Shown here in pieces: positions 1 to 11,878 of a stretch of 64,000 nucleotides of DNA. A model generated the notes under the pieces. It did no database searches. It worked only from the letters and a program-made list of their open reading frames with translations, and was not told where the DNA came from. A program made the position numbers and the translations under genes. The first letter of the stretch is position 1, and every line of letters begins with the position of its first letter. This DNA comes from Arthonia radiata (lineage: Eukaryota; Ascomycota; Arthoniomycetes; Arthoniales; Arthoniaceae): contig PSQN01000001.1 in NCBI GenBank assembly GCA_002989075.1, forward strand, positions 1,853,153-1,917,152. The letters run 5' to 3'.

Positions 1-1868
1 TGCTGGAGATACTCGTGGACGCAAATGTGGCCAAGCGCTCTGGTTCGCAGCCGTCGAAAGAGAGTGGAATTCCTGATTCTTCTGAGGCCGCAGCACCATC
101 GAGTCAAGGCGTCGTGGTGCTTCCACCAGAACCTGAGCAGAGCAACAGTGAGGGCGAAGGCCACAGCGTTATTCCTCAACTAGGATCCGCCTCTCCGAAG
201 ACCATCTTGCTCATTCGCGGCTACAAAGAACTGCACAGCACTGATCAGGGACGTCTGATACTCGAAAAGCTTGTTGACATTGTGCAAAAGAAGCGCAAAG
301 CAGGCCAGCCGACGGTCATTGTTGGCGTCTCGGCATCTTCGTCCCTTACTCCGGACATCTCACACAACGCTTTAGTAGACCTCCAGAATGACGGTCAGAC
401 ATCCGTCCTTCGGACTGTGGTAGTCCTTCCAGCAATCGACAAGGGCGCCATCTTTCGAGACGGACCGAGACACATTCGGGCAGTTAACGTTAGACATATA
501 CATACCATGGTACAGCGATTGTTCAGGGGCTCAGGCATCAGCACAGAACAAGACCTTGACGGGTTTGCTTGGGAGCTGAACCAGAGCGGGATGTCAACCG
601 AGGCTTCAGCTACACTGGATTCCCAGTTGCTAGGCTTCGACGAGGTCCATCGAATTTCATTAACGGCGCTGGGCTTACAACTACAGAATCCTGCCGAGAA
701 GAACGCTTCTCACGCGGTTGCTACCGCCATGCAGATGCTCGAGAAGAGCGATGACGCAAGAAGCGAATGGGCTCACAGCGAGCAGCAAGTGCAAAAGCCA
801 GCTTCCGAGTCAAGCAAAGCCAAATCGCACACTGAAGCACGCCTGAAGAAGCTCAAGAAGCAGTGCGATCATCATGAGCGACAACTACTGAAAGGTGTTG
901 TTCACACAGAGAACATCCGAACAACCTTCGAGCACGTCCATGCGCCTGCCGAGACTGTAGAGTCGCTCAAAAACCTCACTATGCTGTCTCTGACCCGTCC
1001 AGATGCTTTTAAGTACGGTGTCCTGGCCACGGATAAGATCACTGGTTGCCTGCTCTACGGGCCGCCAGGCACCGGTAAGACGCTTCTTGCTAAGGCCGTC
1101 GCCAAGGAAAGCGGCGCTACCGTGCTCGAAGTCTCTGGCTCAGACGTCTACGACATGTATGTCGGCGAGTCTGAGAAGAATGTGCGAGCTATCTTCAGCT
1201 TGGCCAAGAAGCTCTCACCATGCGTCGTCTTCATCGATGAGGCGGATGCCATCTTTGCATCGCGTGGCTCGGGCACCAACCGCAACTCTCACCGCGAACT
1301 GATCAACCAGTTCTTGCGCGAGTGGGATGGTATGACAGACACCAATGCATTCATCATGGTGGCCACGAACCGGCCGTTCGACCTCGATGACGCTGCTCTT
1401 CGCCGGCTACCGCGCCGTCTTCTCGTCGATCTGCCCACAGAAAGGGACCGGGAAGCCATCCTCCGCATCCACCTCAAAGAAGAGGCTCTCGACGCTGCCA
1501 TCTCTATTCCCGATCTCGCCTCTCGCACTTCGCTCTATTCCGGCAGTGACCTGAAGAACATGTGCGTGGCTGCCGCGCTCAATGCGGTCAAGGAAGAGTA
1601 CGACATGGCCACGAAGCACAACGAGGAGAAAGAAGAGGAAGATCCGGCGTTCGAGTATCCTGAACGGCGCACGTTACAGCAGAGGCATTTTGAGAAGGCT
1701 ATGGAGGAGATTACGGCGAGTGTGAGCGAGGACATGAGCAGTCTGGGTGCGATTCGGAAGTTTGATGAGAAGTACGGCGATCGGAGAGGTAAGAAGAAGA
1801 GAGGTGGTTATGGGTTTACGAGCGGCGGAGAGGGTCAGCGGGAGGAGACGGCGAAGGTGAGGAGTTGA
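1..1868 (+). CDS. AAA+ ATPase, Msp1/ATAD1-like (5' partial)
   Basis: The reading frame is open to the left edge, so the N terminus is missing; the first usable codon inside the window (position 15) is GTG and is not a credible start. The C-terminal half is a complete AAA module: Walker A GPPGTGKT, Walker B VVFIDEADA, then the sensor/arginine region NRPFDLDDAALRRLPRR typical of the Msp1/ATAD1 clade. The preceding ~250 residues (KTILLIRGYKEL...) look like the degenerate AAA-like domain seen in large fungal relatives of Msp1. The end is basic (GKKKRGGYG). By family this would be a membrane-linked ATPase extracting mis-targeted tail-anchored proteins at mitochondria; the exact ortholog is uncertain. 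No intron is visible in the part present. Confidence 0.85.
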   Translation, partial: LEILVDANVAKRSGSQPSKESGIPDSSEAAAPSSQGVVVLPPEPEQSNSEGEGHSVIPQLGSASPKTILLIRGYKELHSTDQGRLILEKLVDIVQKKRKAGQPTVIVGVSASSSLTPDISHNALVDLQNDGQTSVLRTVVVLPAIDKGAIFRDGPRHIRAVNVRHIHTMVQRLFRGSGISTEQDLDGFAWELNQSGMSTEASATLDSQLLGFDEVHRISLTALGLQLQNPAEKNASHAVATAMQMLEKSDDARSEWAHSEQQVQKPASESSKAKSHTEARLKKLKKQCDHHERQLLKGVVHTENIRTTFEHVHAPAETVESLKNLTMLSLTRPDAFKYGVLATDKITGCLLYGPPGTGKTLLAKAVAKESGATVLEVSGSDVYDMYVGESEKNVRAIFSLAKKLSPCVVFIDEADAIFASRGSGTNRNSHRELINQFLREWDGMTDTNAFIMVATNRPFDLDDAALRRLPRRLLVDLPTERDREAILRIHLKEEALDAAISIPDLASRTSLYSGSDLKNMCVAAALNAVKEEYDMATKHNEEKEEEDPAFEYPERRTLQQRHFEKAMEEITASVSEDMSSLGAIRKFDEKYGDRRGKKKRGGYGFTSGGEGQREETAKVRS

Positions 1869-2592
1869 GTTGATGTGACTTGTATGATAGGTGTGGTGTC
1901 GATATAGATGAGATTAATCGCACTCATGGCGCTTTAACACCGGGCCCGGCTGTCTGTACACCTACCGAAAAGTACTATGAGCAATGCACCAGCTTTCGCA
2001 CGGGGAGTGAAGGAGTGTATGTTGCCGTTGATGGTGTCACAGGTCTCCCCGTAAACATGCGACGCTATGAGTATAATCACATGCTAGCGTATCTTGATGC
2101 TTATGACGCCGCACGCGCCAACTCCCAGTACTTTCCTGAGCAATAACAGATTCCCTTGCAATTCTCCCTACTCTCTAATCGACTCTTAGAGCGTTGACTC
2201 GAAGTTACTCCGTCATCCGAGACTTCTTCGACCATAACATTGGCCGCCTGCAGCTTGCATAATTCGTTGCGATCGGGCAACACGAATCAGGTAATGCGCC
2301 TTAGCTCCGTCGGTCAAATGCTCCATCCTTTATGCACCCTTTCACAATTCTCCAGAAAGTCACCATGTCATTTAGATATCTGAGCCGCGCCGTGTGCTCT
2401 TATAAGTAGGCTTTGATGTAACTAATGCGTTTGCCAGGAGTTGCAATCAAGAATACTCTATCATCCCTTGTATCAAAGTCCAGACCTCATCTCATCGTAG
2501 CATCTCTCCGTCCTGACTCGTCATTGGCGAATTCACTCTCAAGACATTATTTTCCTCCATTGAGACCCAGCGACATCCCAAACACACACGCC
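1869..2592. other. Intergenic region and promoter of the MDR reductase
   Basis: Between the AAA gene stop and the reductase start. It contains one 88-codon open frame (1880-2146) with no recognisable family. A TATA-like TATAAG lies at 2401-2406, about 190 bp before the favoured ATG at 2593. No RNA gene is visible. Confidence 0.5.
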
Positions 2593-3997
2593 ATGTCTAA
2601 ATCACCAGGCTTCTCGACGACCGCTCAGCCTTCAACTCCATCCAACATCCCCACCAAAATGCGTGGCTGGCAGTACGTTTCCGCCGCAAAGGGCCTCGAG
2701 AACGGCATCACGCTCAAAGACGACATCACGATCCCCACCCTCGCTGCCAACGATTCGCTCATCAAGGTCCAAGCTACCTCGCTCAATCCCGTCGACTACA
2801 AGATCCCAGAGATTCCATGGCCCGCAAGTGCCATCCTGAAGACGCCAGCGATTCCTGCCTGTGATTTTGCTGGTGTGCTCGTGAAAACGACAGACCCGGC
2901 GTTGGAGCAGTTTGTTGGCAAGCGCGTCATGGCTCACCTGAAGACGTTTATGCAGTACGGGGGATGCGCTGAGTACTGCGTTGTGAAGGGAGAAGCTGAT
3001 GTGAGTGCAGCCTCTTCCACTCTGCTGCTGCTTCCACAATGCTGTCATCGCACAAGGACTGCCTTGCTGAATATCAGGGCCCCGAGAGGCTCCAGTTTTG
3101 CTAATGAGCATGATCAATAGATCATGGAGGTACCAGCAAACGTCTCCTCAATCGACGCCTCCGCCTTCGGCACTGCAGCACTCACAGCCTACCAATCCAT
3201 AGTGATTCCACTTGGCTCCGAAGCCAACGTCAGGGGTAAGCGCATCTTCGTCAACGGCGGCTCCGGCGGCGTCGGCATCTTCTGCATCCAGATCGCCAAA
3301 GCCCTCGGTGCCGCACACGTCGGTGTGAGCTGCAGCACCGGCAACGTCAAGGCCGTGCAGGACCTGGGCGCGGACGGCGTGATTGACTACAAGGAGCAAG
3401 ATATCGGTAAGGTGTTGAAGGAGGAAGTCGCTGGTGATTTTGATGGCAAGGTGCGTTCGCCCTCTCTTATCTCTTGGACTTGCCTGTGGGAAACTGCAGA
3501 TTTCTACGTGGTTTAATGGAAGAAATTCATGCTAACCTCAAAACAGGGCTACGACCTCCTCGTCGACAACGTCGGCGTTCCCGCCCCTCTCTACAAACAA
3601 GCCGACTTCTTCCTCAAGAAAGACGGCATCTTCGCCCAGGTCGCGGCGGCCCCGAAGCTGTCCAGCATCAAGGAGTGAGTCCGAGCCTCCCCCTCCCGCT
3701 TCCTTCAAAACTGTCACGCTCCATCTCGCTTCGTCCCGTCACTAACATGCTTAAAGAACGGGCCAGCGCGCCCTGCTCCCCGCCATGCTGGGCGGCGGCA
3801 AGCGCAAGTGGAAGTTCATCGGCTGCGAGCCGAATCGCGAGCACTTCACCTCCATCCAGAAGATGATGGCGGAGGGTGAGGTCAAGGCGGTGGTTGCGAA
3901 GGTCTTTGATTTCGGGGAGGTGCCTGATGCGTATCGTCTTTTGAAGAAGGGGAGTGGTGTTGGTGGGAAAGTTGTTGTGGAGGTAAGTAAGGAGTAG
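2593..3997 (+). CDS. Zinc-free MDR reductase (quinone oxidoreductase/RTN4IP1-like)
   Basis: Four exons join cleanly in frame: 2593-3000, 3121-3450, 3547-3674, 3757-3997 (368 aa). Introns have GTGAGT/GTGCGT donors and CTAAT/CTAAC branch sites. The protein has the GroES-like N-terminal domain of medium-chain dehydrogenases (LNPVDYKIPE, then IPACDFAGVL) followed by the NADPH-binding Rossmann motif GGSGGVG. The zinc-binding cysteines of true alcohol dehydrogenases are absent, placing it in the quinone reductase/YIM1-AST1/RTN4IP1 branch: NADPH-dependent reduction of quinones or enones, substrate unknown. An in-frame ATG at 2425 would add 56 residues rich in Ser/Arg/Leu resembling a mitochondrial presequence, but it lies only ~20 bp from a TATA-like box, so I prefer 2593. 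Confidence 0.88.
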
Positions 3998-4502
3998 CCT
4001 TGAGTCATTGCTGGAGCTGTGGTAATGGACCATGGACATGGCAGTGAAGAGGCAGGCCGCGATGAGTTGAGTAAAGGCTCTCACATCGTGTCCAAGATTG
4101 CATTTTTGGCAATGGCATCATCGGCGTTGTGAATGATGGCTCTATTTCTGTACAGTATGAATGATATCCAACCACTTATCAAGATCCTTGTCCGCCTAGC
4201 TCCAATCCAGATTGTGTCCATCAGGTGATGCCCTGTCGTTCCTGTTGCGCTCTTAGGCGCACCAAATGAGTATACCGAGCTGTAAGGTCAATGCTCTGCG
4301 ACGGCTTTGTCTAAAGACCATGACAGCTTCCTTGAGCGCCCTCGAGCGTCATCTGAATGCCCGATCCAGAGCGCTGCCGCCGGCACTTCCACCAAAAAGC
4401 CATCGCCTGGCTCCCAAAAAGTATCGTATAAGGCTCTGCTGCCCGCGATATCCACATGCCATCGTCCTCAGCTTCGTCAACATCGAATTCTACCAACCCA
4501 CC
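3998..4502. other. Intergenic, convergent 3' ends
   Basis: About 500 bp between the reductase and the ABC transporter, which converge here. I see no conserved frame, RNA gene or repeat; open frames on the plus strand near 4266-4763 are mostly antisense to the transporter. Confidence 0.5.
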
Positions 4503-6685
4503 TCAACCAACCGACAACTCCTCCACCCGTCTCTTCAACTCCGGCACCCCCCTCAACAGCACCTCCAACTCCTCCCTCTCATCCTCCAACCTCAATCGCC
4601 TCTCCGCATCCAATTCCGTAAAAACATACCCGCCCTGCCCATCAAACTGCAGAATCCGCTCATGATACTTCCACAGACTCCGCCGGTGACTCACCGTCAT
4701 GAGCGTAATCCCCAGCCGCTTCGCCTCGTCGTACATCACTTTTTCGATCTCCAATGTTACTGAAGATGTACACTCATCCAGGATGGCGTATTTGGGCGCG
4801 TGGTAGAAGAGGCGTGCCATGGCTATACGCTGTTGCAATCCCCCGGAGAGGACGTCGCTCCATTCGGCCTCGGCGTCCCAGCCGCCGTCTTGTTTGGAGA
4901 CGATGTGTGCGATCTCGACGATGGAGAGAATGCGGGTGAGGTCCGCGTCTGTGGTGCCTTTGGAGCGCATGTCGCGCAGGGAGTCGGGGTAGATGACTTG
5001 CTGTCTTAGACTTCCGCGACTCAGGTACGGCCGTTGGGGTATGTAGAAGATGTCCGTGAAGGGCGGTTTGCGCACCGTGCCGCCGTAGACAGGCCAGAGA
5101 CCGCCGAGGATTCGAAAGAGAGAGGACTTCCCGCAGCCGTTCGGGCCGACGATGAGGAGGTGCTGGCCGGGCTTGACGGAGAACGAGAGTTTCTTGACGA
5201 GCACGTTACCGTTGGGGGACACGATGGGGACGTCGTGGAAGTCGATGTCGGTGCCTTCGGTCACTTCGCCGCGGCCTCTCAGCACGGCGGCGTTCTCGGC
5301 GGTGTCCGCGGAAGAGACAAGGTTCTTTTCGAAGTGGCCTGCTTGGATGTCTTCGATGACATCTAGTAATGTTGCAACGCGCGACGTGTAGCCGGCCAAC
5401 TCCGTGAGCTCCTTGTAGCTGAACATGATGCGGCCGAAGGCGTCTGAGCTGGAGAGCAGCATCCGCCGGTTCGTCACAAATGATTCGGTGCGCTCGCCCA
5501 TACTGCCTGCACCGACGCCACCGGGTAGCTTCACGAACACCGGGACCGAACACAGCATCAGCCCCAGCGCGCCCCAGAAGTACTTGATCACGAAGTCTTC
5601 CATAAAGCTGTGCCAGAATCTCCGGCGCAGGATGCGGTTGACGTGTTTGATGAGCGTGAAGTAGCCTTTGTCGAGGGTGTCTTTCTCGGCTTCGTGGCCG
5701 TAGTACAGTGCGACTTCTTCAGAGTAATCGATGAGTCTTGAATGTTGAAAGCGGAACTCGCCTTCTAGCCGCGCCTCGTCCGCGACGTATTTCCCGAATG
5801 GTGGTGTCAATGCGCGCATGACGGTTGCGCTCACCTGGACGATGAGCGACATGAAGAAAAGGCCTTCGCCGCCGACGGAGCGTGATAGGCTCCAGTTGTA
5901 TACGGCCATGTCAAGGACGGGCTTCGCGAGGTTGGAGTAAAGCTCGGCGAGGGAGTTTGAGAATTTGGCGACGTCGACAGCGATGAGCTGGTCGGCGTTC
6001 TTGATGCGGTCGTCGAGCGCGGAGAGGGCATAGAAGGTCATGTTGGAGAGGTAGCGCGTGTGGATGTGGTTGGTGAGGCGTGTGCGGTATTGGAGAGCGA
6101 GCTTGCATTGGTGGTACGACAGCTGTGAGATGTTAACGAGGTAGGATGTGCTGAGATCTAGGGAGGTTATACCATAGAGTTCGTGAAAGTAGCGGGCACG
6201 GCGACTACCATCCACCATACGAGGCCCATCAAGAAGTCCCGTCCTTTCCCTCGGACGAGATTGCTCACGAGCTTGCCATCCAGTTCCGCGACGTATAGGC
6301 TGATCAATGTCCGTAAAACCAAGAAAATACTGTGACTGATGAGAAGACGTAGCTCTTTGCTTCTCCATCCTGGTATCACTATCCGCAGCAATCGCATGAG
6401 ATTTCTGAAGAATTCGCGATTCAACTCCACCCTCTTCCGACCACCATCTTGAACATTTGCTGTGCTTCCCTGCTTTCGCACCTCAGCCTGCCGTGTTGCA
6501 GCGGCTTTCTGCTCCGATATCGCATCTCGTATTCGACTGATGAGGGCGATCAAGAGTGTGATGTAGACCGCACGGGATATTCGCGTCCGATTTGATACGT
6601 AGAGGGTTATAAGGTCATTGACCATGCGTTTTAGGGTGGATCGGGAGAATGGCGTCGCGTGAGAAGGCTTTGATTGTGCTGCCAT
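4503..6685 (-). CDS. Peroxisomal half-ABC transporter, ABCD/PXA family
   Basis: Two exons, 6685-6173 and 6122-4503, separated by a 50 nt intron (donor GTATAA, acceptor CTCACAG), give 710 aa. The N-terminal membrane domain carries the ABCD hallmarks: [24 protein letters not shown], and the EAA-like loop NADQ...[20 protein letters not shown]. The nucleotide-binding domain has Walker [10 protein letters not shown] (about residue 497), signature LSGGLQQR and Walker [10 protein letters not shown]. The family imports very-long-chain or long-chain acyl-CoA into peroxisomes for beta-oxidation as a PXA1-PXA2 heterodimer; I cannot tell from this copy alone which subunit it is. The usual LSGGEKQR signature is LSGGLQQR here. 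Length agrees with ABCD half-transporters. Confidence 0.93.
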
Positions 6686-7701
6686 AGCAAGCGTGCTCGT
6701 CTTGTATTTTTCGCAGGCTTTCTGAGAGGTCTAGAGCTCAGCCAGGTCATTGCTGGCTATTGTCGCATATACTGGACGAGACGAGACGCACATGCGATGG
6801 ATCGCGTCGGTGACATGTGAAGATCTACGCTAACTAGGATACCGTGGCGATAGTATCGATGGTATGGTCAGATTCGGGCAGGTTGTCGATGATCGTGCTT
6901 TTCCACACGCTTCGAGGCCACTCAAAGACTCTTCTTCATCACCACTCTTCCATCCTGGCACGACGTTAACATGGCCATTCAACGTGCTTCGAAAATAGCG
7001 CTTGCAAGTGGATTTCGGCATACCGCGCTCTGTGTATTAAATCAAGGCAAGGCTTTCATGGCTGAGAACAGCTACACGACTAGGGCTCACTAGACGTGAG
7101 CAGCTACGTGTTCGAGATAATCGAGTGCTTTGTCTTCAGATAAATGAAAAGCTTATGATTACGAGCTAGAGTCAGAGTCAAGAGTTCTCACCACACTCAA
7201 CGAGGAGAGTATGAATACGCTTAAGATCGACGAATTATCTGGCACCAAAGCCTGACCTGTTTCTCGGGAAGATACTCGGACTTGAGCAGACATTGACGAT
7301 TGCTCCGCTGTCTCGTTAATCAAGGCGTCCTCGTACGGTACGAGCAGCACAGCTCGGAGAGGTCGAGCCAATATCCGTTACAAGGTCTCATCTTCATCTC
7401 AAGATACGTGTTACAATCCATAGTTGCTATACCTTTCGTTCTCAGTTGAACAGTGCCAAGCACCTCTGGGAATTCTTGTACAATCTGTACTTAATGGAAT
7501 GATCTCATTTGGCATACGCCGCGAGACATGCCCGGTCGGGTCGATATCTTGAAACGAACCTCACTTCGCTCTCAGCCCCCGACAAGGTTACTCAAAGCGG
7601 TCCGTCTCCACATTTGCGACGGCCCGCTCGCGTCTCACGAAACACGTTTCACAATCCACCCTCTCTCAAAGACGCCTCGCTTGTGTGCCACGTAGACTCC
7701 T
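6686..7701. other. Intergenic, upstream of ABC transporter
   Basis: About 1 kb between the ABC transporter start and the end of the OB-fold gene. Only short minus-strand frames (for example 6830-7021 and 7159-7371) with no family resemblance. A near-repeat of CAGCTAC occurs at about 7070 and 7100, but no tRNA or Pol III layout accompanies it. Confidence 0.45.
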
Positions 7702-9453
7702 TCACTGCCTCACCCCGAGCACGCACAACCGTCCCCCCAGCTTAGTGGCCTTTGCTCCGGCCCATCCGAAGATCAAGGAGACCCGCAAGCCGCTCATTCT
7801 GCGTTCCAGATACCGTAGCCCATCTGTACTCAGGTCCGCCAGTTGTTGCTCCGAGCGCCCGAAGAGTTCGGCCCAAGCTGTTGACGAGAAGACTACCTTG
7901 CCCGGACCAACTGAGCCGGTCTCGTCGAGGAGTATGCCAAGCACTTTGGGGTTGAGGCGTAGGCCGACGGGTCGTTGACATTGCTTGCAGATTGCCAGAA
8001 GGGTATCGGCATAGACGGGTACTCCGCAGCATTCGTCGCAAAAGAGCATATTGCGCATGTGTAAAAGCGAGATGTGGAGCTCCAGTATGACGACGCTGAG
8101 GAAGCCGATAAACGTTTCTATTATCTCGTCAGATACCAGTAGCCCACATGAATGAGTTGCATACATACCATGTGGTGCAGATCTAATACTGTGGAAGTCG
8201 GTCAGTATAGAATATCGCATGAGCAGCTCAACTTACGCACAAATCATCTATGTCAGAGAGGCGGAAGAGTGCTTTCATGCCAGATTCAAGCCACTGTTCG
8301 ACGTCGAAAACTTGAACAGGTGAGCTGGTGATCAAATCAATGAAAGGTTCTGAAGACCTACCACCATCTGGAAAGGGTGGGTTGGCGTGCTGTCGCCTTG
8401 TAATGGTCTGGGTGAAAGTGCGGAGCCAGTCTGCGTCCTCGAAGACAGGATCGACGTCAATGTAGGATGCAGCCGTAAATGAGATATATGGACGACGACT
8501 CGCGTCGCACCTTGCGTTGGTGATGAGTAGCAGCGTTTGCGATGGGGTCCACGACTCAACCGAACTCAGTAACAAGGGCCCCCATATGCCTACGACAGCA
8601 TCTGCAGTGTTGTCGAACACGACTACACTCCTAGTTTCTTTCTGCTCACCTTTCTTGGTCGTGACTGCATGATGTTAGCGCGCGTTGTAGACGGAGCATA
8701 TTTGCGTAGCAAGAGCACACTCTTCTTCCTCGGACCCAAGCTTTTCACCATGACCAGTACTCGCGCGTCAGATTGCTCATGACCACCATCGATGAATGCC
8801 CGCAGCGTGAGTAGCCTGGAAAGAGCTTGCCTTGGGTTGTATTCCAGTGGGGTCTTACATAGCACACCAGTGTCGCTGTTCTCCTGGATCATGAAATAGC
8901 AGCTTCGATCACGTTCAGGAAACATACTAATGAACAACGGAGCAGATGTTACGGATAGCGAGCCATTGCCGCCTGTCGACACGTGCGAGGTCCATATGCT
9001 TACCAGTTGGCCGAGACGCAGTTTGTAGTCAATGTTCGCATACCAGAGACGGACCTGTCGATCGTGAGCATCTGATAGCGGATACAAACGGCGAAGCAGT
9101 CGAACAGTCAAAGCACCGGTGTCATCCTTGACAATGACTTTGATGCAGCCCTTGGCTGCTCGAGGAGCTTTAGCCGGCGTGGGCTGGTCATAAAAGTTGA
9201 CAACACGAGCTGTCAGATTCACGCTCTGAGGTCCGGGGATCAAAGAGCCAATGTCAGCTTCGTCGTAATCTTTCTGCGGCGTCCAGGGTTGCGGGGTTGA
9301 GTAGACGGGCAGATCACCAGTATCAGATGAGGCATCAAGTCCGACATCCACTGGAGGTGAGGATGGCGGTGCTTTGGCTGGAGATGATGGTGCTGACCTT
9401 GCTGGGGATGAGCTTGGGGGGAAGAATGCCTGTATGGAAGGATTGTTGGACAT
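7702..9453 (-). CDS. MEIOB/RPA1-like OB-fold ssDNA-binding protein
   Basis: Best model has four exons: 9453-8721, 8664-8241, 8188-8169 (20 nt micro-exon) and 8117-7702, total 530 aa, all in phase. After a Ser/Pro-rich N terminus (residues ~1-65) come OB-fold-like segments: IPGPQSVNLTARVVNFYDQ..., then SVVVFDNTADAVVGIWG..., and a C-terminal domain with a CDEC...CKQC zinc ribbon (Cys419, 422, 436, 439) as in RPA1 DBD-C. This order matches the meiosis-specific MEIOB family, an RPA1 paralog acting on ssDNA in recombination. The N-terminal FFPPSSSP could be a PIP-like or RPA-interaction motif (inference). The donor of exon 2 (GTGCGT rather than the overlapping GTAAGT) was chosen because only it keeps frame. 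A divergent fungal-specific RPA1-like protein is the alternative. Confidence 0.72.
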
Positions 9454-11878
9454 ATTGTGGCCTCGCCAGTCAGCAACTAGGGCTGACCGTACAGAGCTCG
9501 AAAGGACGACCAAAAGGACGATCAAGGTTGGGGTCAATATACGAGAGATGAGATTATGGTCACGTGTCAGCCCATCATGAGCTCCTCCAAAGGGCACTCA
9601 ACAAGCGGTCAATGTACCATCTTGTGCTGTTTGCCGGCCCTCATGCGGGTGTCAAGGCGGTGAATACTACCTCCAAGGGGTGAATGCTCCTCGCAGGTCA
9701 GCATTTCTACAGCATCATGGATGGACATGGTCTGATGGAATGTGGCTTGGCGCGGTGAATTGACCTTCAAATGCTTTCTTCTCGAACATTGATGGCCATG
9801 TGGAATGCCGCCGCCTTGCTGGGGCTCCGTTCGGGACATGCCGCCTGCTCAGCCGCACGTGTTGTAGGACCATCCCGCCGAGCGCAAGAGAATGTCTCAA
9901 GAATACGGCAAGAGCTCTGAGCTCGAGCTCTGAGTGATAGGCTGCGCAGCTTGGCGGAGACGTGGAGTAGGTTCTTCGCATTGGCGTGGCGAAAGCGAAG
10001 TCATCCACAAAGACGGGGTGACCAATTGCTCGGAGAAAGGAGTGACAATGTCTCAAGCGACCAGGAGATCAAGGCCTCAATGTGCCCCCGTGTCAGCTCG
10101 AGATACTGTAAATAGCATGCGAGGGGTCCGCTTGCGGTGAGGGAGCAAAGAGGAGGAGGATGCGAGGATACCCAGTCCACCGAGTCCGTGCGTCACACGA
10201 CTCACCACTTCCGTTAGTCCCGGTGAAGGGATGAAGGAAGCTTTGGGGACCTTTGCGAGCCAGCAAGGTGCGAGTACGTGATACGAGAAGGCATCGCTTG
10301 TGTGAAGCTCGTCAGTCGTCATATTGGCCGACTTGATGGTCTAGACAAGAGCAGGTCGCCAAGTGTGTTTTCCGGCAGCCTTGGAATAGCATCACTGCCC
10401 TGAGAGCACTCTCGCCTGCTCACCTGCAGTAGCCGACTGTCATATTCAGGAATAGCAAAAGAGCGACAACGTGGGATGATCACAAGCACAAGACCCTCTC
10501 CTGAACGCCTGCGCGCTTGTTGACGTCCTTGTCTCCTCCACGCCATAAACTTTCAGGACCAGAAAGTTGGTCAATTGTTCAGGCCGTCTCCTCGAAGCGA
10601 ACTCCATCACGGTGCATGACGAGGCAGTGCTTGACAACCGAGAACAAGATTCATGTCACGGAGAGAGGTTTTATCGCGTCGTTCGTCTCCAGATTCGCAG
10701 ACGTTGGGCGCAATCTGATGGACTCGCGTTTGCTGTTATCGGGGTGTTGCGAAATGAATTGTGGGCAGTCACATACGATGGTGCGTGTCGGTCAAACCAT
10801 CTTGATCCGGAGGTGAATGAACGTTGGGACCACGTTTTGAATCCCTGGCGGCTCGTCCAGCAAGGCTTTATTTGCTGCCTTAATATGGAAACGTGGACTG
10901 ACCAAACAAGCAGCTGGTCCGTGCACTCGAGCTGGCCAGGCCGCGCGCGTCTTCACATCGAACAAAATCGCAAGGGTTCGAGCCGAAAGAGGCGTGTCCT
11001 CTCGATATTCGCCCAAGTTAGGCAATCGTTCCGAAACGGTGCAGGCCACTTGGACGGCTAGCTGATCCGCAGAGTTACAGCCGTCTTGGATATTAGGATA
11101 GTCGGTCAGAGAATCCTTTGCAAACGTCCGGCGTAATCAGCAATTCCTCTCTCGCTCAGGACCGCGTTTGCCTTTTCCATCCCGACCGTCATTCGCTGCT
11201 GGGCTCTGGCGCTTGTTGCTCTCTCGCTTGCGGTATCCCTGGACTAGCCTGCTTAGCGCTTAAGAACAGCTGGACTATACGCAGTTGGGTTTGGCGTCAA
11301 CCGAGAGTAAGAACTCGACGTCCACATACGGACGTGACTTGTCTGGTTCATCCCCTAATTCTCTCGCTAAGCTGAGCGGACCACGAGGCTTCAGTTCCTT
11401 GATGCTCCTAACCCAAGCAGAGTTGGGCGGATGTGCGAATACGATGACAGTCACCGCCGTCCAACTCTCTCCGGCTCCCTGGTGCCGCTCAAGGGCGGGT
11501 CCAAACGCCCTTTCCCGATGCATCCACGAATCCATTGCGAGTTGGAAAAAGAGGCAGAAAGCAGTCCTGACCTTAAAGACGTCCACCTGTCCTCCTCTCT
11601 CCTCCACGTTCCGCAACTGTTCCCTTTTCCTTCTGCTTACCCACCTTCTAGCTAATAGTAATATTCCTTCTGTGATCCTTTAGCCTCTTGTTTTCTCTTA
11701 CACCACTGGTCTCACTCCCGCACAGCGTCTCACGGGAATTTTCTATCGTCTTGTCTTCAACACACTCGCTAATCGCTAATACTGTTTACGTTTCACTTAC
11801 CTCTGTCTCGACCACCAAACTACTCTCTTCCATATCTGTGATTTTCTCAAACACCAATCTTACTATTATTACGGCACC
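9454..11878. other. 2.4 kb gene-free stretch upstream of the peroxidase
   Basis: No conserved coding region. Several frames of 75-165 codons exist (longest 10567-11061 plus), without domain resemblance, splice continuity or a plausible product. From about 11600 to 11878 the plus strand becomes pyrimidine-rich (CT-rich runs), typical of a fungal core promoter and 5' leader for the peroxidase gene that follows. Confidence 0.5.

Noticed and set aside
1880-2146. 88-codon open frame just after the AAA ATPase stop
   Set aside because: No family resemblance, no promoter signal, lies in the expected 3' UTR.
10567-11061. 164-codon plus-strand frame in the gene-free stretch
   Set aside because: No recognisable domain, atypical composition, no splice partners.
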